Of a stretch of 64,000 nucleotides of DNA, positions 1 through 10,176 are shown in pieces. The stretch lies in NCBI GenBank assembly GCA_047967505.1, contig CM106538.1. One strand, given 5' to 3'. The position numbers and the translations under genes were made by a program. How positions within the stretch are numbered: the stretch's first letter is position 1; each line of letters begins with the position of its first letter. Under the pieces are notes generated by a model. The model saw nothing but the letters and a program-made list of their open reading frames with translations, was not told the DNA's origin and ran no database searches. The DNA is from Dipteris shenzhenensis. Lineage: Eukaryota > Polypodiophyta > Polypodiopsida > Gleicheniales.

Positions 1-1296
1 CTCATGTTGAACCAAATATGATCATCCACCAGTTCTTTCAAAACACAGGGCCTAGCTCAACATGGGCACGATTGCCTTTGAAATCAAGGAGGGATACTTT
101 CACTCAATTGCCTAGGAGGTTTTAGAGGTGATTGTCTTCCTTTACGTCAATTGTTCAAGGCCTTGAGATAGAAGCTACATGAGAGGAGGCTTGTGACTAA
201 GATGAGTAGAATTTTGCATTATCCCATGTACATCTCTTGAGGTGTTAGAGTGTGGTTTGGAAGGAGATGCATATGTATTCCAAAGTAAAGCAATGTAGTG
301 CTCATATCATCCTCTAAAATGGAGTGCAAGAGCCAAGAGCCTTGAGAAGGTAAGCTGTGAGTTGTCGTCGTGGTATTTCAATCTTAAGTGCATTGGTTCA
401 AGTATAGAGAAAGACATATAGAGTCCAAGTGCCAATCTCAATGGTTTTTGAGGGTTAGAAAGGTGTGACAGATAGATCTAAGGGTTAATATGCACAATCT
501 CTCAAGCAAATGGGAGTTTTGGTATGCAAAGAAGAGCTCAATGGTCCAAGGAAATAGAGAAATTTGCAAGAAGGTGCTCAAAGGCTCCAAGAAAATAGAG
601 CAATTTGCAAGAAGGTGCTCGAAGGTTCTAAGAATTAGAGTATGGGTTGCTTCAGAGTTGCAATGGTTGCTTGAGAAGGGTTGCAATGTTCAATAGTTAA
701 TTGTTCAAGGTTTAGAAAAAGATGCAAGAGATTGGTGAAAGAGTGATGGGAAGTCATAAGGCAATAGGTGTTTTGAGGTTGTGAGAAATGAAAAGTGGTT
801 CTAATGCTTGTGAAAGAAATGAAAAGTAGAGCACAATTGTGGCAACAAGCAAAAGACATAGAACACACACACTTATAAACTCTCAAAGAAGAATGTTCAT
901 TTTCCATTGTTGCATATGCACATTCATCAAGGACATATGCCTCATTCTTGACCTAGTGAAGCTTTATACTAGACTTCTATTCTAGGCTGATCGATATACG
1001 ATTGTGCCTTTTGTGCGTATCCTTTATAGTCCTAAATCTTCGTGTAATACCTATTTCATAAGATTAAATTATTGTTGTCTTGTAATGTCCTCAATATATA
1101 CTCAATTTAGTACACGCATGCTACTAGTCTACAAAACACTCTAAGTTGTATAGATTTGCTAAAATAAAAAATTGCAAAAAAGGTATAAATCATGTCCTGT
1201 ATATATAAAAATTCAAGTCATTTCTTTCAAGTGTGCTTTTGACCCAATAAGTTATTCCTATGAAATGGAAGTTTAATTTGTTCAAGATTATACATT
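1..1296. other. Intergenic, no recognisable gene
   Basis: No coding region, RNA gene or mobile-element protein is recognised here. The only internal structure seen is a short imperfect tandem duplication of about 40-45 bp near 550-640, built on the word 'atttgcaagaaggtgctc'. The short open frames overlap one another on both strands and look like chance. Confidence 0.6.
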
Positions 1297-1413
1297 CATA
1301 CATACATATGTATGCATGCATGGATATCTGTATGCATACACATATAAATATAAATATAAATAGATAAATAGATAGATAGAGAAATAAATAAATATATACA
1401 TACTAATGTATGT

Positions 1414-1458
<45 letters not shown>
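1297..1458. repeat. Compound microsatellite ending in (CA)n
   Basis: An ATACAT/ATAAAT/GATA-rich simple tract runs into a clean (CA)n run at about 1416-1458. The (CA)n abuts a T7 run at 1459-1465, which is the A-tail of the minus-strand LINE. It is therefore probably the LINE's insertion target; a matching (CA)n lies at the other end of the LINE. Confidence 0.9.
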
Positions 1459-1459
<1 letters not shown>

Positions 1460-1743
1460 TTTTTTGGGGGTAATTCCATGGGCTTGTATTATAAGATTAA
1501 TATTGTACAAAGAGACTCTCCTAAAAGTGGAGAGCCCAAATCAAAAACATAAATAAACTATCTCCATGCAGGACCTGTCTAAATCTCCTTCCTTACAGGA
1601 ATCATAAACAGATTGCCTTAAGGAAGCTCTGAAGAATTCATAGGGTTGATGGAAGTGTTTGTGCAAGTATGCCATATCATGTTCAGTCCAGAAGGTCCAT
1701 AGAGCCCAAAATCTAATCCAGTGAAGGAGTAGAGAATAAGGTC

Positions 1744-3852
1744 TCAATGGAGTAGGACATCCACCAAAAAGCCAAAAAATTTCCCAAATCTGGTATTCGG
1801 GAATCTAAGACATAAGAACCTTGAAATCTTTGTAGTCAAAAGCCTGGAGCATTGACAAAACCATAATAAGTGTGGTATTGTCTCTGCATGTGCCTGGCAT
1901 CGTAAACAGGTAGTGGTGGTAGTAGCTATCTTCCTCTTAACCAAAGTAATTCCAACTGGCAATGTTCCAGTAATGCAACGCCAAAGAAATAGTCTTTGTT
2001 TGAGAGGCAGCTTGGCCTTCCATAAAATACTCAAGTTCCTTGACCACCAAGAGAGGGGTTTTTGCATATGCCACAAATAATTTGCACGAGTGTGTATTTA
2101 CGGCATGGGCTGCAGAAGTCTGTATGTTGTCATAAAGGTGAGTTTGCTTATAGGCACAGGGTGCATATTCAGCCCTTTGTGACATAACTTCCAGTCAGCT
2201 AACTTGTTATCATGTGAGAACTGGGGAATAGGCAATAAAGGCTGCAAAAGATCTTTTATTTTCTTCCAGATAGGCCTGTGGTGCATTCCAAGATTGTATT
2301 TGGCCATGATCTGAGGAAAAGTAAGAAGTTGCCCCTGATCATCTATCACATCTGCAATGCACCTGACACCCATTTTGCTCAAATTATATGATTTGACACG
2401 CTCCTGACAAGCAAGGGGAGGATCAAAAATTGCACTCCAATATATGCTCTCACTTCTCAAAGAGTTGTTATGCGGGTTTGCAGGATCCCATTTGATATTA
2501 GATAGGACCTCTTTCCAATCATGAATGAGTGCCAAGGCAAAGGGGCAGTTTGGGATTTTTCCCATAAATTTTCCAAGTAAAAGCTCCCAAACATCCACTT
2601 CCCATTTACCATAAAAAAGTGTCTGCATAGTCTGACACATATAGGAAAGCATTCTTGTCCACAGTTGTTCTTGCTTAAAGAAGGCGAGCAGCATTGATAC
2701 CTTTCGTGAGAGTGCATGATAGTGAATATTGAGCACATTCAAAGCACCACATTTCCGAGGAGAACAGATGAGGTCCATATTCAACAAATGGAATGCCTTC
2801 TTGGAGGCCTTTTTCATCCATAGCATGTCCATGGCTTTTGCCATATAGCTGCAATTTCTTGATCTGTCCAATGTAAAGTGGCAGAAAGAATTGTATGTAT
2901 GCCATAACAATGGATTGCACAATCCTGATGCGGACATGAAGTGGCCAAATGCCAGTTTTCCAATAATTTAGCTTTGCATTTAGCTTGTCTAATATCCAAT
3001 TAAGCTATTGTTTTCTAGTGACCAACCAGCCAATAGGATATCCCAGGTGCTTGATCAGAACATGAGGATCTAAAATCTCTCCTGGCCAAAGTATGGCGTG
3101 CCAATCTCAACTCTTTAAGGGTATGGGTTTGGATTTCTCAAAATTAACATACAGTCCTGCTGCCAATCCAAACAAAGATAAAGCATCCATTAAAGTGTTC
3201 AGTTCTTGCTGTGTATTTTGAGGCATAAAAAAGGAGTCATTTGCATATGCTTGGGCCACAAGGCAACTGTAAACCTTTTAATTTCCCATGTGAGGTAAGA
3301 TGATCCATATAGATTAGTAGGGGGTGAGTGGCAATGTCATAAAGTAGCGCACTGAGAGGGCAACCTTGCCTCACTGACTTACCCAATGTCTAAGATGTAG
3401 ACAAATGATTAGCCAAAATACATTGGACTGAAGAGTCTTTATATAGCCAATAGATAACCTGCACCATTTTTGGCCCAAATCCCATCTTGTGCATTGTTTG
3501 TGTGAAATCCCACTGAACAGTGTCGAAAGCTTTATCTATGTCTACCTGTAAGATTAAAATATCTTGTTCATTGTATTTGGCATACTCAATGGCAGTCATG
3601 GCATTGGCAATGTTATCATATATTTGCCTTCTAGGCACAAATCCATATTGAAAAGGATGTAGCCCATCATGCAAAAAGGTATGCACTCTATGCACCAGCA
3701 TTTTGGTGATGAGCTTATATTGCACTGGCATGAGAGTAATGGGCTCCAGTCAAAAATATTTTCTTTGGAATAAGCTTGACCAGTCCATGTTTCCATGAAT
3801 TAGGCATACAATTGTTATTCCAGGCATCATTAATCATTTGTAGCATGACATC
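1744..3852 (-). pseudogene. LINE ORF2, RT core to C-terminal zf-RVT region
   Basis: Read on the minus strand, this opens with DVMLQMINDAWNNN and a PNSWKHGLVKLIPKK-like stretch. RT motifs follow: GFVPRRQIYDNI, then LQVDIDKAFDTVQW (about 3390-3731), then RQGCPLSALL (about 3340-3375). The catalytic box that should read [FY]ADD reads YAND (about 3235-3255), so the second aspartate pair is lost. Downstream, 2937-2098 encodes the connection region, and 2076-1744 encodes the plant LINE C-terminal zinc-binding region with KLPLKQRLFLWRC and a C-x2-C-x7-H-x4-C arrangement (CLRC...HLLWFC). Several frameshifts and stops are present. The upstream RT residues are in 12354-13270, beyond element B. Confidence 0.85.
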
Positions 3853-3856
3853 ATTA

Positions 3857-3882
3857 GGGGAGAATTGGGGTCTCAAAAGGGC
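3857..3882 (+). repeat. Element B left terminal inverted repeat
   Basis: Eighteen bases match the right end perfectly, then eight more match with two mismatches. Flanking ATTA mirrors TAAT at the right end. Confidence 0.8.
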
Positions 3883-4076
3883 CTCATAAGGAATGTATTA
3901 ACAAATGAATTAGTCATAATGAAAGGGCCAAGGTAGGTCCCAAAAAGTCCTAACTCCCCCTCACCTAGGTGGGTTAAGCCCACAAGTGACCCCACCTCTT
4001 ACACAACTCTCTTACACAACTCTTACTCCTAGGTGGGAGCCAAAAAATTCAAAATTCAAAAATTCAAAATTTGAAT

Positions 4077-4670
4077 TCCCTCCCTCCTCTCTCCTCCCTC
4101 CCTCCCTCCCCCTCCTCCCTCCCCCTCCCTCCCTCCCCCTCCTCACTCCCTCCTCCCCCTCCCTCCCTCCCTCCTCCCCCTCCCCTCTCCTCCCCTCCCC
4201 CTCCTCACTCCCTCCTCCCCTTTCCTCCTCCTCCCCTTACCTCCCTCCCTCCTCCATGCCTGCTCCTTTTGCCCTCCCTCTCCCTCCCTCCCCCACGCCT
4301 GCTCATCCTGCCCTCCCCCTCCCTCCTTCTCCACTGCTGTTCCTCCTCCCCCCTCCCTCCTGCTCCTCCCTCCCTCCTTCCTCCTCCACACCTACTCCTC
4401 CTCCTTCTAGCTCCTCCTCCCTCCTTCCTCTCCCTCCTTCTCCGGCCACCCAGGATCCCTCTCCTCTGCTCCTCCCTCCTGTAGAATCTCTCCCCTCCTC
4501 CTCCCTCTTTTAGCATCTCTCCCCTTCTCCTCCCTTCTACAGCAGCTCCTTCCCTCCCTTCTACACCCGTCGCCCTACTCTTCTCCTCCTCTTCCTCTTG
4601 CCCTCATCTACTTCTCCTCCTCCCTCTTCCTTGCTATTCTCTCCCTCTCACTGCTCCATCTTTGCCAGCT
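4077..4670 (+). repeat. Polypyrimidine (CTCC)n-rich tract of element B
   Basis: About 600 bp of nearly pure C/T on the plus strand, built from CTCCCTCC-type words. The long proline/serine/leucine frames across it, and the arginine/glycine frames opposite, are composition artefacts. The other end of the element (11580-12150) is purine-rich on the same strand, so the two ends are complementary in composition. Confidence 0.85.
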
Positions 4671-4718
4671 CTCCCCTACATTTTAGCTTACATCACTGAT
4701 ACCTCTCTTTAAGTACTC

Positions 4719-6794
4719 ATGGCACCATTCGAGGACATATCCAACAAGTACCATGTGAACCTACAACTGGAGGCAGAATATGCAAGCACACATTCTTCGG
4801 GATATAGTCGAACTCCTCAAAGTGTGCTCCACAGTCTTCGATTGCAAGGGAAGAAGCATCTTGACCTTTGGGTGGATGGAAACTTGTATCCTTTAGACCC
4901 TGCCGCCCAAAAGAGTCCTCCTTTTCATACAGTGCATGATGTTGTTCGGTTTGTTGGCAAGGGACATGCTGGATTGCTCGGTTATTGCAATCGATTGAAC
5001 CATATTCAGACATTGGCTATGCAAGCAAGCGAGGTGTAGAGAGCCCAAGCAGAAGAACTTGCACATTTGGGAAATATTACTATTGTGGCAATGCATAATA
5101 GTAATCTCCAATTGCAAAACAAAGAACTCAGTGACAAAGCATATGCACTGGACTTGGAGCGACATGAATTGGAAGAATCAATCCAGAAGCTTGCTGAAAG
5201 CAAACAAGATTTGGAAAGGTCTATCTATGGCCAAGTTCAACGTGCTGTGGAGAAGGAAAAAGAGAAGTCGATAGAACGAGTACAAAAGTTGAAGGGAACA
5301 TCTTCGGGACTGAAGGAGAGGAAAAGACAATTGCAATCTATGGATGCATTGTCAACCAATAGTGGTGCCCAAAAGAGGAGAATATGGGCTGCAAGGTTAG
5401 TTCCCCAAATTTTCAATGAAATTTCTTACCCCAAAATATCTGTGGTGTTGCATTCTTTCCATAAGACTCATTTGTACTGTACTTTAGGAATTTCATGGAG
5501 GATGTGATGGGAACCCCTAGACAAAAAGGGCTATGCAAACAAGTTGCTAGAGAGGTAATGAAGGATTTCAAGGGCCTCGTCCAAGCAAAGGAGGTGCTTG
5601 GAGCTTGTGATGCTGCTGGTGTAAGTCGTGAAGCTTACAACTCTGTTTTAAAAATTTTCAAGTCTGCTATGGAGGAAAAGTATAAGATATCTACAATGCC
5701 ATTGCCAACACCGTGGTCTGTAAGGCTTGCACATCAAGAAACAAACCAATGTGCTAGAGAAAACCTTCGAGGATACCATTGTGTAAGTGGTACAATGACT
5801 TGGAAGAGTAAAAAGAAATCTGGCATCCAAATGTTTGAGATGAATGCTTTCAATAATGTTTACGTGGATGTAGAGAATTTGCAGAGAGCCATGGTCAAAT
5901 TCTATGGGATGAGACAAGAAGGTAAGAGAAATTCCCTCCACATTCAACTTTATTTCTTCTGATTTCTATATCCTTACTGAATTTCTCTTTCATTGTACAG
6001 ATGGCAAGCTAGTATTTGTTATAAAAATGGATGAAGCTCAGTTGGTAAAAGAGCACAAGCTAGAGAGGGTGAGCATTTGTATTATGAACGATGCCTTGCA
6101 TTTTGCTCAAGGGGATGAGGAAGTTGAGCAAGGTTTCTCAGTCCAATCTGAGAAGGACATATGGTGGCTTGTAGCCTTTGAGACCCCAAAGGAGTGCCAC
6201 GAGACATTGAAGTGGGTTTTGGAGAGAACCGGCATCCCGTTGATTATTCGAAGACAAGAGGCAGGGCAAACATTAATTGTGGATGGGCATGGAACGTTTC
6301 AAGTTGAATGGCATCTAGATCATGATTTAAAGACCCTCAAGTGCTTGTATGGTTGTGATACAGGTGCAGATGCAAAATGGACATGCTTGTGTTGCGCCCA
6401 CTCTCAGAAGATGCAAAAGGGAAGCCTACAGTGGGAAAATGGCATCCTTTCTTGCAACCAAAGTGCAGCCCTTGATCGTCACAAAAAGGATCCTAAGTGG
6501 GACACCATTCTACCAATTCCATCCATTTGGAATACTCAAGGAATGGAGAAATTACACTATAGAGCAAAGGCAACATACTTCAAGAATACAAGGCATGGGG
6601 GTGGTATCACGTGAAGCAATGCACTACATGAAATGTTCGATTGGTTTTATAAATGTCTAGAGGCCAAGACTCTCAAGCGCGATAAGGTAGAGGTCTCAAG
6701 TCTCGCAAAAGCGGTTCAACATGTCAAGAAGACAAGGAGATGTGCTGCTTGGAAGTCCTCAATAGGGAGCCAAGGGGTTGTGCTTTGGTTGTAA
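4719..6794 (+). pseudogene. Three-exon transposase-like gene of element B, decayed
   Basis: Exon 1 (4719-5395), intron GT-AG 5396-5487 (92 bp), exon 2 (5488-5921), intron GT-AG 5922-6000 (79 bp), exon 3 (6001-6794). The frame is continuous across both junctions, with two in-frame stops: TAG at 5037 and TGA at 6612. The product would be about 630 residues. The N-terminus starts MAPFEDISNKYHV. A charged heptad-rich coiled coil follows (about residues 107-205), then a helical region. The C-terminal half has FVIKMDEAQL, then FSVQSEKDIWWL, then VEWHLDHDLKTLKCLYG followed by a CxxC (CLCC). From memory, that order (an acidic residue after KxxxD/KMDE, a WHLxxDLK block, then CxxC) resembles a broad family of DDE-type transposase-like proteins. 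It is the best transposase candidate in element B. The function is inferred, not demonstrated. Confidence 0.5.
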
Positions 6795-7027
6795 CGTAGA
6801 GTCAGACGGGGGAGGCGTTGGGTCCTAAGAGAGCCCGAAATGTAAAATGTTTGATGAATAAACTTAACACTATTTTGAGTCAATTATAGATTCCAAAATT
6901 CACAAATTTGTTTGGAAATTGCAAAATTGCATGTGCGACATGGTAGGGCAGAGGGGTGAGTGGGTTGGGAGGGAGGGCGGTGAAGGTTAAGTATTACCGA
7001 ACTGGGAGGAGGTGCACTAAAAAAACC
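6795..7027. other. Spacer downstream of the element B transposase-like gene
   Basis: No gene is seen. The stretch is AT-rich with a GGGTGGGAGGG-type patch near 6950-6990 and runs into the promoter-like segment below. Confidence 0.5.
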
Positions 7028-7106
7028 CTAATTTAAAAGAAAAACCCTAAAGTGCTTTAAAAAAGACTATATAAAGCACTTCAAAACCCTAAAATCCCTC
7101 ATTTCT
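7028..7106 (+). promoter_or_regulatory. Candidate promoter: telo-boxes and TATA box
   Basis: AAACCCTAA/AAACCCTAAA telo-box words occur several times between about 7025 and 7095, and a TATA box (CTATATAAAG) lies at about 7065-7074. An ATG lies at 7107, only about 35 bp below the TATA box. Telo-boxes near a TATA box are common in plant promoters of growth-linked genes. The assignment is inferred from spacing and motif content. Confidence 0.5.
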
Positions 7107-7166
7107 ATGGCACGAGTTAAACAAATTGCTAGACCCATTAGATGTTGTTTAGACGCTACTCGTTGA
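7107..7166 (+). CDS. Short ORF with histone H3-like start (MARVKQIAR)
   Basis: Nineteen codons from the first ATG below the TATA box. The product opens M-A-R-V-K-Q-I-A-R, which matches the histone H3 tail pattern A-R-x-K-Q-x-A-R at every fixed position. The frame ends at TGA 7164. Further frames on the same strand to about 7490 encode Ser/His/Asp/Gly-rich protein with short repeats (HDEGS-like), so the original product may have been longer and then frameshifted. No function is assigned; chance resemblance is possible for so short a match. Confidence 0.3.
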   Translation: MARVKQIARPIRCCLDATR

Positions 7167-7800
7167 CCTCCTCACAACACATGGCCTCCAAACACACTGC
7201 AAGCCCCAGTGGCCAAGAGGGCAATGATCACCAAGGATCTGAAGGTGGTTGTCCTCATCGGGAGTCCAAGCAATGCGAGGCCCCACCATCCGACTCTCAT
7301 GGGGGATCCCAGGGATCTCAGGACCATGAGGAATCCCAGCACGATGAAGGATCCAAGCACGATGAGGGGTCCTCTCAGTCCTTCCACACAACTAATCGTG
7401 GAAGTAGAGAGGTCTCTCGAGAAGAGCAAAATAGTTTACTCATCCTGATCAACTACCCCTCCCTCCTTCGTGGAGTCCTGGGGTAGAGCAACTAGAACAG
7501 CAAGGGGAGCAAGAAAGGCAAAGAGAGGAGATGGAGAGATTACAGGGGCCACAATAAGAGGAAGTATTTGGCAGGCTCGCAGATATAATGAACCTTGGCC
7601 CCAATCTTCCAACCAAGTAGACCGCACGCAAGAGAACCATCAACCCTCTGTGCCTCGAGATGATCAGATATGAGGAGCCTCTAGTACGAGCTAAGCAAGA
7701 GCCTCAGCCTGCTGTCTCACAGCCTCACAAGGAAAAGAGACCAAGGAGAAAGCAGACCCCTAGGCGCGAGAGGCCACCTCAAATGACCCAATGTAATAAT
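7167..7800 (+). pseudogene. Low-complexity coding remnant downstream of the H3-like ORF
   Basis: Overlapping plus-strand frames (7142-7486, 7209-7448, 7470-7673) encode hydrophilic, repetitive protein with no recognised domain. GATCC-centred repeats of about 15 bp (about 7305-7375) account for the repeated residues. The region ends with a basic, proline-rich stretch around 7740-7780. I read this as the frameshifted remainder of the gene started at 7107, but cannot prove it. Confidence 0.3.
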
Positions 7801-8101
7801 ACTATGCATATATAATTACTTATTAACACATTTATATCATATGGCAATATATTTTTAGTGTTTTTATAGCATATTTATGGACATGTTTCTAAAGAAGTTT
7901 AAATTACTATAAATAAGTATTAACTTGGGCTTATATATCACTCTCATAAAATACATGTAATATTTAATACTATATATGAAAGATTTTCCAAAATATAACT
8001 CCATAGATGTGCTCAAATGGGGTGTTCCGATCAATTTGAGTGGTTGAACGACTATATTTGGACATTGGATATGAAAGTTATGTCACTTTTAAAAGTGCTG
8101 T
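7801..8101. other. AT-rich spacer in element B
   Basis: No gene or clear repeat is seen; the base composition is strongly A/T from 7800 to about 8010. Confidence 0.5.
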
Positions 8102-8167
8102 CCAAGGTAGTTTCGCCAGCGAAACTACCTTGGGAGACTTGCTTCAAAGGGGTTTCGCTGGCGAAAC
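8102..8167. repeat. Two palindromes sharing the core TTTCGCnnGCGAAA
   Basis: 8102-8133 is an inverted repeat with perfect 15-bp arms (CCAAGGTAGTTTCGC and its complement) around CA. 8152-8167 repeats the core as GTTTCGCTGGCGAAAC. They recall the TACCTCGATCGAGGTA palindromes of element A in size and layout. They could be protein-binding sites or recent hairpin-type duplications. Confidence 0.7.
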
Positions 8168-8249
8168 TACCTGGATGGCTTGCTTCAATGAGTTTTCTTT
8201 GAAGAAACTCTTTCATGAAGATAGGTTGAGAGAGGGTTTTCAATGTCAC

Positions 8250-8516
8250 CCCCTATTAAGTAAAAGTTGTAAGAAGGATCATAAGGGAATTTTCATAGAG
8301 GAGTCTACTCTACATGTGGGTTTCTTCAAAAGCCATCCCATTATGCTCTCACCATTCCTACAGATTCACCTAAAGATTTTTGTATAAAATAGGCATAGCT
8401 ATAATACTTTGCATATTTCTAAGTGAAACTATGTTTTCTTCTGATCGATTTTGGCCATATTTATGCATAGTTGGAAGCTTTTTTTTTCCTTCGCTCGGAC
8501 GCTTGGAAGATTTCGC
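8250..8516. other. Spacer, nothing recognised
   Basis: No conserved frame or repeat is seen between the palindromes and the end of the minus-strand gene. Confidence 0.5.
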
Positions 8517-9943
8517 TCAGAAAATGCTCGTCCCTGCTCTAAACCTAGTCGATAGAGAGTCATTGCTATTGTCGTTGCTAGCTAGGGACATGGCTGTTGC
8601 CATCAATGCCATACCTTGAAAATTGGTTCCAAAGGCATTTAGGGCAGCCATGCGGTTCACCAAAATGACCTTGTCAGCATTGCGATTGATGTCAGCATGA
8701 CCAATCACTCTTGACAAGGCCTTGCACTTCAAGAGGTCATTAGTGCCATGTGGAGAAAACTTTTTATGGATAACCACAAAGCGCCCTTTTGCTTGGCCAA
8801 GGTAATGTGCCAGTGAGTGAAGCGACTGCAAACAAGGCATTGTCGAGATGAGAATAGGTCGACCTCAAATGCCTCCTGCAATAGTCTAACATTACATTAG
8901 AATTTCATTAAAGCAAAAGTATACCAAGAGAGAAGAAATTCAAAGCTCATAGTTTCTTACCACTATGGAGTCATCATGCTCAATCGCTTCCTCTTTGTCA
9001 ATGAGGATGGATCCAAAGGCCTCCTGCTGTCTGGAGTGAGATGTGGAGGCTTTTTCTGGAACATCAGGTAGGTCGGAGTAGATTGATGTCTCTGCATCTT
9101 TGATTTGGGCCAATGTTAAAGCAAGAACCTCTTCTATTGAATCATCTACTCCCAAAAACCCAGGTTCTTGCATAGTCGTCTCCACCTCATATCCACATAG
9201 GATACCAAGAGCTTCATCCTCCTAGAGACCAAACATAACCTCTATGTCATGGAGAAAGAGGTATTGTTCTCCATCCACAAGAAAGGGAGCAAGAAACCAT
9301 ATCATTATTGTGGGGTCAACAGAGGTGGTGCCCAAGGTGGATGGAATTTGAGAAGTAGAATGGGGTTCAGGAGGTTGCTGGAGCACTTCCAGGGCCAATG
9401 CAGCTTCCCGCTCCTCAGCTTCTTCATCTATGGGCTCTTCATTGTAGATGTTGGGCTCATCTACGGAAATAAGAGGATCGAAAAGGGTAGGGGCAGGGTC
9501 AAGGCTTGAGGTCGAGGCCTCCTCTTCCATTTGTCCCTCATAGAGAAGGAAAATAAAGGTCATTTCCCAGGATAGGAACCTATTTCCTGTGTTTCCGATG
9601 ACTCCACATGCTAGGAGGTCATCATGTCCACCTCCCTAAACCCTAGGGGTGTGAGTTGGGCTCGAAAGCGATCTAAACGCTTCACGAACCTGGGTTCTTC
9701 ATTGAACAAGTACTTCAAATAATCAATTGGGACCCATCTTTTTGTAGACTCATCAAGTTGATATGCAAAACTCGCGATGTAGTCTTGCATGTACTTGATG
9801 AGGTCTTCAAAATCATCTCGGGCTCCCAAGCAGGTGCCTAGGACATCTATGCTCTTATCAAAGACTTGAAATAACTCCTACTCTCTATCAATTAATGGAG
9901 TATGGGAGATGAAATCATGGAAGGCAGACCTAGCAGAATCCAT
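8517..9943 (-). pseudogene. Three-exon gene of unknown function in element B, decayed
   Basis: Exon 1 runs 9943-9632 from an ATG, intron 9631-9537, exon 2 9536-8961, intron 8960-8876, exon 3 8875 to about 8517. All splice sites are GT-AG and keep frame. Exon 1 has one TAG (9878-9880) and exon 2 one TAG (9222-9224). Exon 3 enters in a frame that soon fails, while a neighbouring frame stays open with the better-looking residues (GRFVVIHKKFSPHGTNDLL, KALSRVIGHADIN), so a single frameshift near 8840 is likely. The protein would be about 380-400 residues: an acidic, serine-rich middle flanked by a helical N-terminal part (KYMQDYIASFAYQLDES) and a conserved-looking C-terminus. I do not recognise the family. 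Placement suggests an accessory gene of the transposon. Confidence 0.5.
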
Positions 9944-10176
9944 GGTAGTTTGGTAGCTAGGAGAACTATGGCTATGATAGTGAAACTTTGAAACTAAAGT
10001 AACTTTATAACCTATGTATACCCAAATGTTCTATATATAAAAAATAAAAAGAATTATAAAATTTTGGGGAAAAACTTGACATTGACATGAAACAAAACCA
10101 TTCAAAACATCAAAATTAATTGCACCACTATTAATTGGAAAATGTCAAAATCCACAATTGTTCCACCCCACATTTT
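9944..10176. other. Intergenic within element B
   Basis: This separates the starts or ends of two minus-strand genes. It is AT-rich, with no feature recognised beyond what would serve as promoter for 9943-8517. Confidence 0.5.

Noticed and set aside
3986-4516. Long frames rich in Pro/Ser/Leu (plus) and Arg/Gly/Glu (minus)
   Set aside because: They are read in all phases of a (CTCC)n-type tract and have no domain; composition artefact.
7149-7429. Minus-strand frames opposite the repetitive ORF
   Set aside because: Shadows of the plus-strand repetitive region; no motif.
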